This document shows, piece by piece, positions 57,711 to 64,000 of a DNA stretch of 64,000 nt. The stretch is taken from NCBI GenBank assembly GCA_030619885.1, contig JAUXAN010000003.1:1-64000 (forward strand). The letters run 5' to 3'. The DNA is from a bacterium. GTDB taxonomy: Bacteria > Hydrothermota > DG-26 > JAUXAN01. Below the pieces are notes generated by a model. It had not been told where the DNA came from and ran no database searches. It worked only from the letters and a program-made list of their open reading frames with translations. The position numbers and the translations under genes were made by a program. The first letter of the stretch is position 1. Every line of letters begins with the position of its first letter.

Positions 57711-59165
57711 CTATTTAGAATGGATCGTTCTTAACGCTTCAAGTACCTTTGGGTCGTATGCTTTACCGCTTTCGAGTTCCAATTTTTTTTCTGCTTCCTC
57801 AGGGGAGAATTTATCCTTGTAGATATACTCATCGTATGCATTGGCAACTGCAATGATTCTCGAACCGATGGGTATCTTTTCCCCCTTCAACTTACTGCGG
57901 CAACTCCCGTCCCATCGCTCATTTATATACCTGATAATTGGTTTCGACGTCCCAAGAAATCTTATTGGCGATATGATCTTCTCAGATATGGATAGATACT
58001 CTCCTTGTGGCGTAACAATTTTGCCTATGTCGTGAAACATCGCTGCATATTTGATTGCAGAGATTTCACCTTCGGGCACACTCAGTGCATATGCGAGTTC
58101 CCATCCAAGATTCGCTACCCTTTCTGAATGCTCTTTCATCTCTTTGTCAAGCGCTTCCTCAATCGACATCAGAGAAAGGGATGCTTCAAAATAACTCTTC
58201 TGCAGGGAATTGAACAGCAGAGAGTTCTGTAAAGCGATACTTGTAGCCTGCGAGATGGTTGATAAAAATTCAAGGTCACTCTCGTCAAAATTCTCCCCAT
58301 CCGTCCTGTCTGCTACACAGATTATTCCATAAGTTTCATCCTTTTCCTTCAATGGAGAACAGGCAAATATCTTTTCAGGCTCGCCAAATTTCACAAGCAT
58401 TGCTTCTCCCAGAGGAATAACCGGGGCAAATTCGCTTTGAGACAGCGAGAGTCTGGAACCTCTGGGAAGCAATTTATCAATTCCTATACTCGATTTTACG
58501 AACAATTGATTACTTCTTACTTCAGAGAGCATTAGAACACCCCCAGTGGTCTCCATAGCTTCAACCGTCATCTTTACAGAGGACTCGAGGAGTTTTGTCA
58601 AGTCTCTCTCTAAAAGTAATTGTCCCATCAAATGGTTCAGTTTTGTCAATGCGTTTTTTTTCTTCTCCAATTTTTTATCTACCCTTGCCTTCTCGTCTGC
58701 AAGCTCGGCATGTGCCTGCTCAAATTCATAATTCGTCTCCTGTAATTTTTGGGATAAATCTGTAAGTTCTTCGAGTAACGCTTTCTTTTCTTTCAGCGCA
58801 TTTCTTTTGTCCAATGCATTTCTCACCAACGATTTTATCTGTGACTCCTCGAATGGTTTTAAAATGTAGTCGTATGCCCCCAGCCTCAAAGCCTCGGTCG
58901 AAGTCTCTAAGGATGCATATCCTGTTATCATTATCACCTGAATATCTGAACCTACTTCCTTTATCGCTTTCAAAATCTCCATTCCTGACGGATCGGGAAG
59001 CATTATGTCTAAAAGGACTACATCGAGAGATTTCTCAATAGACTCCAACCCATCTGAAGCGGTCGATGCTGTTGTTACCTCGTAATCTTCTGCAAACAAC
59101 TTTGTAAGCAATTTCAGAACAGTATCTTCGTCATCCACAATTAACAGTCTTGGTTTATCTGCCAT
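57711..59165 (-). CDS. Response regulator with GAF and degenerate HD-GYP-like output domain
   Basis: LLIVDDEDTVLKLLTKLF, VVLLDIMLPDPSGMEILKAI, ITGYASLETSTEALRLGAYDYILKPF; GAF region; HSERVANLGWELA, FHDIGKIVTPQGEYL, YINERWDGSCRSKLKGEKIPIGSRIIAVANAYDEY. Confidence 0.88.
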   Translation of the reverse strand: MADKPRLLIVDDEDTVLKLLTKLFAEDYEVTTASTASDGLESIEKSLDVVLLDIMLPDPSGMEILKAIKEVGSDIQVIMITGYASLETSTEALRLGAYDYILKPFEESQIKSLVRNALDKRNALKEKKALLEELTDLSQKLQETNYEFEQAHAELADEKARVDKKLEKKKNALTKLNHLMGQLLLERDLTKLLESSVKMTVEAMETTGGVLMLSEVRSNQLFVKSSIGIDKLLPRGSRLSLSQSEFAPVIPLGEAMLVKFGEPEKIFACSPLKEKDETYGIICVADRTDGENFDESDLEFLSTISQATSIALQNSLLFNSLQKSYFEASLSLMSIEEALDKEMKEHSERVANLGWELAYALSVPEGEISAIKYAAMFHDIGKIVTPQGEYLSISEKIISPIRFLGTSKPIIRYINERWDGSCRSKLKGEKIPIGSRIIAVANAYDEYIYKDKFSPEEAEKKLELESGKAYDPKVLEALRTIHSK

Positions 59166-59167
59166 AG

Positions 59168-60247
59168 TTATTTTGGTAAAACTATTGTGAATTTTGTTCC
59201 TTTTCCTTCTTTACTCTCTACACCGATCGTTCCTTTATGGTCACAGATTATACGATATATTATTGATAGACCTAACCCCGTGCCTCCTTTCTTGGTGCTG
59301 AAGAAAGGGTCGAATACCTTTTTCAGTTTCCCGGGTGGGATACCAGTGCCTGTATCTTCAACCTCAGCAACCAGATTTTTAGAAAGTGATTGAAGATTTA
59401 TCGATAGGATTCCTCCATCTGGCATCGCGTCTTTTGCGTTTAAAAACAGATTCAAAAAGACTTCTCCAATCTGATCATCATCGAGGGAGATTTTACCGAG
59501 TTTTTCGGGATAGTTTTTTTTGACCTTAATCTTTAAGGATTCAAAATCTTTTTTTAATAAAGTGATATTACGCTCTATAATTTCTCTAATATCACAGGGT
59601 GATAACACAGGTTTTGGTCTTTTTGAGTAGGAAGTCATATCAATAACGAACCTGTTCAGCCTTTTGAGTTCCCCTTCCACTATATTCAGTATTTCACTGG
59701 CATCCTTGTTTCCTCCGATACTCTTTTTAAGGGAATCTATACCCAATTTCATTCCACTAAGAGGATTTCTGATCTCGTGTGCTAAAGAAGCCGCCATTTC
59801 ACCGAGCGATGCCAACCTCTCTGACCTCTTCATTCGCTCCTCAAGTTCCTTCGAATCTGTCAAGTCTCTTACTATCCCAATTGCACCTTTCACATTGCCC
59901 TTCTTATCTTTAAGTAATGAAGTGGACATTCCGAGAATCATCGTTTTCCCATCTTTTTTCTCAATATTCAATTCCAATCTATTATACTCTCTTTTATTCT
60001 TGAGTGTCTTTTTAAATATTGACTCTTCACCATAAGATGCAGGGAAGAAGATATCCACATCTCCGTTTATCAATTCCTCTCGAGGATAGTCGAGGAGTTC
60101 TGCGAAAGATTCGTTTACCCTGATTATTTTACCATCACTGTCAACTATAACGATCCCACTCGTTATACTTTCAAAGATGGATTTACTGAACTCTTCCAAT
60201 GATTTTATTTCCGGGGGGGGATTTTTTAATTTAAATCTCATCTTCAC
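59168..60247 (-). CDS. PAS-domain sensor histidine kinase (NtrB-like)
   Basis: PAS region; LASLGEMAASLAHEIRNPLSGMKLGIDSL; DDQIGEVFLNLFLNAKDAMPDGG, VEDTGTGIPPGKLKKVFDPFFSTKKGGTGLGLSI. Confidence 0.94.
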   Translation of the reverse strand: MKMRFKLKNPPPEIKSLEEFSKSIFESITSGIVIVDSDGKIIRVNESFAELLDYPREELINGDVDIFFPASYGEESIFKKTLKNKREYNRLELNIEKKDGKTMILGMSTSLLKDKKGNVKGAIGIVRDLTDSKELEERMKRSERLASLGEMAASLAHEIRNPLSGMKLGIDSLKKSIGGNKDASEILNIVEGELKRLNRFVIDMTSYSKRPKPVLSPCDIREIIERNITLLKKDFESLKIKVKKNYPEKLGKISLDDDQIGEVFLNLFLNAKDAMPDGGILSINLQSLSKNLVAEVEDTGTGIPPGKLKKVFDPFFSTKKGGTGLGLSIIYRIICDHKGTIGVESKEGKGTKFTIVLPK

Positions 60248-60301
60248 TCAAAGTCGATGAAATCACCTTAGAGACTTGATGAAGTATATCTATCTTGTTT
60301 C

Positions 60302-60565
60302 TCATTTGCCTACCAGTTTCTCAAGGTGTTCTTTTGCAGAGGTGAAATTTTCATCTAAACTCAGTGCTTTTCTAAAAGATTCTTTGGCAAGATCCAGTAT
60401 GTTCATACTTTCGTAAACAATTCCTAAATTATAGTGAAGATGTGGGTCATTGGGGTTGAGTTTTATCGCCTCTTTATATTTTTTCACAGATTCCTCAAAT
60501 TTTTTATTCAAAAAATAGAATTTTGCCAGCTCAGCAAGTTCTTCCGGTTTCTCTTTTTGACTCAT
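60302..60565 (-). CDS. TPR-repeat protein
   Basis: AKFYFLNKKFEESVKKYKEAIKLNPNDPHLHYNLGIVYESMNILDLAKESFRKALSLDENF. Confidence 0.85.
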   Translation of the reverse strand: MSQKEKPEELAELAKFYFLNKKFEESVKKYKEAIKLNPNDPHLHYNLGIVYESMNILDLAKESFRKALSLDENFTSAKEHLEKLVGK

Positions 60566-61248
60566 AATTTTTTAATCTTCTCCAATGATGCATATTCACC
60601 AAGGAGATAGAGTCTATCTCCACTCTGTATATCGTCTCCAGCAACGGGTGCGATCTTTGTCTCTTCGGAAAACTCTGTGTCGCCATCCTCTTTTACTATA
60701 GGAATCTTTCGCTTTATAGCAATACAACTGACTCCATATTTTGACCTGAGTTTAATTTCTTTGAGGGTCTTACCTTCAAAGGACTTTGGTGCGACTATCT
60801 CCATCATAGAGTGAGTTGACGACAGTTCTATGAAATCGAAAATCTTTGGTGTTATCAAACTTTCTGCTACTCTTATTCCCATATCCCTTTCAGGGAAAAC
60901 GACTCTATCGCAACCTATTTTTACAAGAATTTTTGCATGCAGTTCATCAATCGCCTCAGTAACGACTTCTTTCACGCCCAATTCTTTCAATATGACGGTG
61001 ATCAGTATGCTCGCTTCTATATTTTTCCCCACGCTTACTATTGCACAATCAGAATCCTGCGCACCAATCTCTTTTAATGCCTTCTCATCCGTAGCATCCA
61101 GTGTTGCAACCTGGGTAGCGATACTTTCGAAGTTTTGAACCTTCTTGCTGTCTTTATCTATTGCGAGCACTTCAAGACCTTTCTTAGATAAAGCTTCTGC
61201 TATCGATGAACCAAATCTTCCCATACCGACTACCAAAAATTGTCTCAT
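60562..61248 (-). CDS. trkA: TrkA/KtrA-type potassium uptake regulatory protein
   Basis: FLVVGMGRFGSSIAEALSKKGLEVLAIDKDSKKV; RCK-C-like GKTLKEIKLRSKYGVSCIAI. Confidence 0.93.
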   Translation of the reverse strand: MRQFLVVGMGRFGSSIAEALSKKGLEVLAIDKDSKKVQNFESIATQVATLDATDEKALKEIGAQDSDCAIVSVGKNIEASILITVILKELGVKEVVTEAIDELHAKILVKIGCDRVVFPERDMGIRVAESLITPKIFDFIELSSTHSMMEIVAPKSFEGKTLKEIKLRSKYGVSCIAIKRKIPIVKEDGDTEFSEETKIAPVAGDDIQSGDRLYLLGEYASLEKIKKL

Positions 61249-62615
61249 CCTATAACCAACCTTGTTTCAGGGAATTTTATCTTCTCTTCTTTTGGCAGTA
61301 GCACTGCTGATCCAATAGTGAGTGGTCCTATCCTGCCTGAGAGCATGGTTAAAATTATTATTAACTTACCAAAGGGAGTGAAGTTATGGGCTAGACTCAA
61401 GTTTGGATTACTGAAAGAACCTAATGAGAGACCAACGGTTCCAAGTGCAGAGGTCTGTTCAAACAAAACTCCTAAAAACCCCTTATTTTTGCAGACTTCT
61501 CCTTCAGTAAAGAGCAGAATAAAGGTACCAAGTGAAATTATTGATCCAGCGATGACCGTTATTAGAAATGCCCTTCTAATTGTATCATCTGCTATTTGCC
61601 TTTTGAAAAGATTGACAGGTGAAGACCTGCTCATATTTTTTATAGAATGTAAAACTATCCCGAAAGTGGTCGTTTTTACCCCGCCTCCAGTCCCCCCTGG
61701 TGATGCCCCCACAAACATGAAAAAAATTATGCATGCTATAGTTGGCAATGTGAAATTGCGTATATTGAATATAGAAAATCCGGCTGTTCTTGGTGTGGTT
61801 GCATGAAAAAAGGAGACCATCAGTTTATCTTTTAGCGCCATCTCGTTGAATGCATTCCCCCATTCATTGAAAAGAATCAAAATAGTTCCGCAAACAATGA
61901 GTGTCAGAGTGATGAGAATTGTAAACTTCGTATGTACAGAAACAGCCTTGGTTTCTCTCTTTAGATAGGTTTTGTACAAATCACTTATGCATATAAATCC
62001 GACACCGCCAATGATAAAAAGGACTGGTACTGTTATGGCGATAAAGAAGTCATTTTGATAATTAACGAGATTTGTTGAAAAACAAGAAAAACCGGCGTTA
62101 CAAAATGCAGAAATAGAATGGAAAATGGATACCCCTGCTGATTTCAGATATGGAAAAAAATTGGTGAATCTAAAAAACAGAATAAAAGCCCCTATGAATT
62201 CTAAAATGAGTGAAATCTGCAATACCCTTATAGAAAATTTAGCCAGGTCTTTAAATGTGAGTTGATTGAAGGATTCTTTTATGATCAATCTTTCTCTTAA
62301 AGATATTTTCCTTTTCAAAATTACCGAAAATGTTGTTGCAAGGGTCATATATCCGATCCCACCGGCTTGTATCAGAAGGAGAATAATAACTTTTCCGAAT
62401 AGAGAAAAATCGTATTCGGTATCTTTAACGATGAGACCTGTGACGCAGACTGCAGAGGTAGCGGTAAAGACTGAATCTATGAGTGAACACCTCTTTTGTG
62501 TAGATGAGAATGGCAGAGTCAAAAGCAGTGAACCAACAATGACGAAAAAGAGATATCCAAAAATGATGAATCTGGTTGGTGTGAGTTCTCTTCTATAAAA
62601 ACTCCCTATACTCAT
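61245..62615 (-). CDS. trkH: TrkH/KtrB-type potassium transporter
   Basis: SVFTATSAVCVTGLIVKDTEYDFS, SAFCNAGFSCFS, TPRTAGFSIF, FMFVGASPGGTGGGVKTTTFGIV, GPLTIGSAVLLPKEE. Confidence 0.94.
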   Translation of the reverse strand: MSIGSFYRRELTPTRFIIFGYLFFVIVGSLLLTLPFSSTQKRCSLIDSVFTATSAVCVTGLIVKDTEYDFSLFGKVIILLLIQAGGIGYMTLATTFSVILKRKISLRERLIIKESFNQLTFKDLAKFSIRVLQISLILEFIGAFILFFRFTNFFPYLKSAGVSIFHSISAFCNAGFSCFSTNLVNYQNDFFIAITVPVLFIIGGVGFICISDLYKTYLKRETKAVSVHTKFTILITLTLIVCGTILILFNEWGNAFNEMALKDKLMVSFFHATTPRTAGFSIFNIRNFTLPTIACIIFFMFVGASPGGTGGGVKTTTFGIVLHSIKNMSRSSPVNLFKRQIADDTIRRAFLITVIAGSIISLGTFILLFTEGEVCKNKGFLGVLFEQTSALGTVGLSLGSFSNPNLSLAHNFTPFGKLIIILTMLSGRIGPLTIGSAVLLPKEEKIKFPETRLVIG

Positions 62616-62622
62616 CTCGAAT

Positions 62623-62651
62623 ATTATAGGTTATACAACAAAATCTGTCAA
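62623..62651 (-). promoter_or_regulatory. Promoter of trkH
   Basis: Minus strand TTGACA - 17 nt - TATAAT, 7 nt before ATG (62615). Confidence 0.6.
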
Positions 62652-62834
62652 GGAAAAAGAAACCATGAACACAGATTGGGATCAGTCCAACAAATTACAA
62701 ATACGGACTGACTCGCTTTCATACGATAGAAATAGACTTCTTAATACAAATAAATGGACGCTGATATTATTCGTGTAATTTGTGTGATTCGTGGGTTCTT
62801 TCTTCTTGACATTTCATCTTAATCAAAAATTTCT

Positions 62835-63608
62835 CTACACCTTTTTTAATCTTATCATTAGAAAAACTGAAAATACGAGCAGAGATAAAGATGCAAACTG
62901 ATTTATGGTAAATTCAATTCCCCATCGTTTTAAAATTATGTTACTTTCTTCGTAATACCTTATGAAGTCTATAAAAAATCTAAATATCGAATAGGAGATT
63001 AAATAGAAGGAGAAAAGAAATCCATCGTATCTCCTCTTTCTACCAAGCACTATCAATACAAAGAAAATTAGAAATCCAGTGAGTGATGAGTAGAGTTGTG
63101 TAGGATGTATTGTTTCGGTTGGAAACTGATGGTAAGGGTAGGAGCCAGGAGGAAATCTCACACCACACCCTAACTGTGTCGGTTTACCGAAACAGCACCC
63201 GTTCAAAAAGCATCCGATTCTCACTATTCCTATACCAAGAGCGATGGCGGGTGCGGTGAAATCTGTGACCTTCCACACATTGAGTTTCTGCTTTTTCAGA
63301 TAGAGGATACCCACCACCACCGCAGGAATCAATCCTCCATAGAAGGTGAGCCCTCCCTCCCATATCGCTACTACCCTCCACAGTTCGTCCCTATAATCAC
63401 CGAGATGGGTGACTACGAAAAGAACCCTTGCACCTGCTATCGCTGTAATGAGAACCCAGAATGCGAAGTCATATATCTTCTGTGAGTCAATTCCATTTTT
63501 CTTCGCTTTGAATTCGACTATGTATATACCCAAAAATACAGCAATGGCAAGTGCCACGCCATAGGAGTGAATGGCGAAGGGTCCAATTTTAAACAACGTA
63601 GGAGACAT
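62835..63608 (-). CDS. lgt: Prolipoprotein diacylglyceryl transferase
   Basis: AIHSYGVALAIAVFLGIYI, WEGGLTFYGGLIPAVV, GIVRIGCFLNGCCFGKPTQLGCGVRFPPGSYPYHQFPTETIHPTQLYSSL. Confidence 0.95.
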   Translation of the reverse strand: MSPTLFKIGPFAIHSYGVALAIAVFLGIYIVEFKAKKNGIDSQKIYDFAFWVLITAIAGARVLFVVTHLGDYRDELWRVVAIWEGGLTFYGGLIPAVVVGILYLKKQKLNVWKVTDFTAPAIALGIGIVRIGCFLNGCCFGKPTQLGCGVRFPPGSYPYHQFPTETIHPTQLYSSLTGFLIFFVLIVLGRKRRYDGFLFSFYLISYSIFRFFIDFIRYYEESNIILKRWGIEFTINQFASLSLLVFSVFLMIRLKKV

Positions 63609-64000
63609 CAGTAGAAAAGCCTCCTTCTTTTGATATTCAATAAAAGCCCTACGGATATGAGGGATACTACCAAAGAAGAACCCCCATAACTTATGAATGG
63701 AAGTGGCACCCCTGCAACAGGTAGTATACCGAGTGCCATACCAAGGTTTATTAGAGTCTGTGACAAAAACAGACTCACAATTCCACTGCCCAAAAGACTT
63801 GCAAAATTATTTTTGGTGTTCTTTGTTATAACTATTGCCCTGTATATCAAAATAAAGAAAAGTCCGATAACTACTGTACTCCCAATAAAGCCCATCTCCT
63901 CACATATTACAGAATAGATAAAATCTGTATGAACACCCGGTAAGAATGAGAGTTTTTTCTGTGTGCCTTGAAATAACCCTTTACCAAATAGACCTCCTGA
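63608..64000 (-). CDS. rodA: RodA/FtsW-family cell-shape protein, C-terminal part (runs off the window)
   Basis: GGLFGKGLFQGTQKKLSFLPGVHTDFIYSVICEEMGFIGSTVVIGLFFILIYRAI...LPVAGVPLPFISYGGSSLV. Confidence 0.92.
   Translation of the reverse strand, partial: SGGLFGKGLFQGTQKKLSFLPGVHTDFIYSVICEEMGFIGSTVVIGLFFILIYRAIVITKNTKNNFASLLGSGIVSLFLSQTLINLGMALGILPVAGVPLPFISYGGSSLVVSLISVGLLLNIKRRRLFY

Noticed and set aside
1-64000. CRISPR array, rRNA operon, prophage structural genes
   Set aside because: Looked for regularly spaced repeats, rRNA motifs and phage head/tail genes; none recognised.

Overview
The window is a bacterial chromosome segment from a diderm with lipid A/Kdo genes, a gingipain-type C25 protease with a FlgD/T9SS-like C-terminal domain, and many TPR/lipoprotein genes. 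The gene set resembles WOR-3/FCB-like candidate phyla, but that lineage call is inference. Most of it is ordinary housekeeping: metK, ahcY, ptb, lpxD, an lpxC-fabZ fusion, lpxA, lpxK, waaA, lepB, gmk, rpoZ, ispG, murA, hisS, nth, hslV, tilS, rluD, rpe, trxB, rsmA, ftsEX, trkAH, lgt and rodA. I also identify a tmRNA (minus strand, 12215-12557) and a tRNA-Ser(UGA) (57275-57359). The accessory material is: (i) a six-gene island at about 22.7-29.1 kb with an HSP90-like (GHKL) ATPase, a methyltransferase-like protein, two different radical SAM proteins, a TcmP-type protein and a mini zinc ribbon, which is the best candidate for an undescribed system; (ii) an insertion hot spot at about 53.8-57.7 kb with a precisely duplicated ftsE promoter around a HAD gene, a repeat-flanked radical SAM + membrane protein cassette, a RAYT remnant and a MITE-like element beside tRNA-Ser; (iii) a retropepsin-like/DUF5678-like gene pair between direct repeats at about 0.6-1.5 kb. 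Several dispersed repeat families are visible, including REP-like palindromes (one in frame inside a glycerate kinase gene), a MITE pair abutting the tmRNA and tRNA-Ser 3' ends, and a recurrent GTGG-N11-TTGACA promoter module. All calls are from reading the sequence and supplied ORFs; no database search was run.
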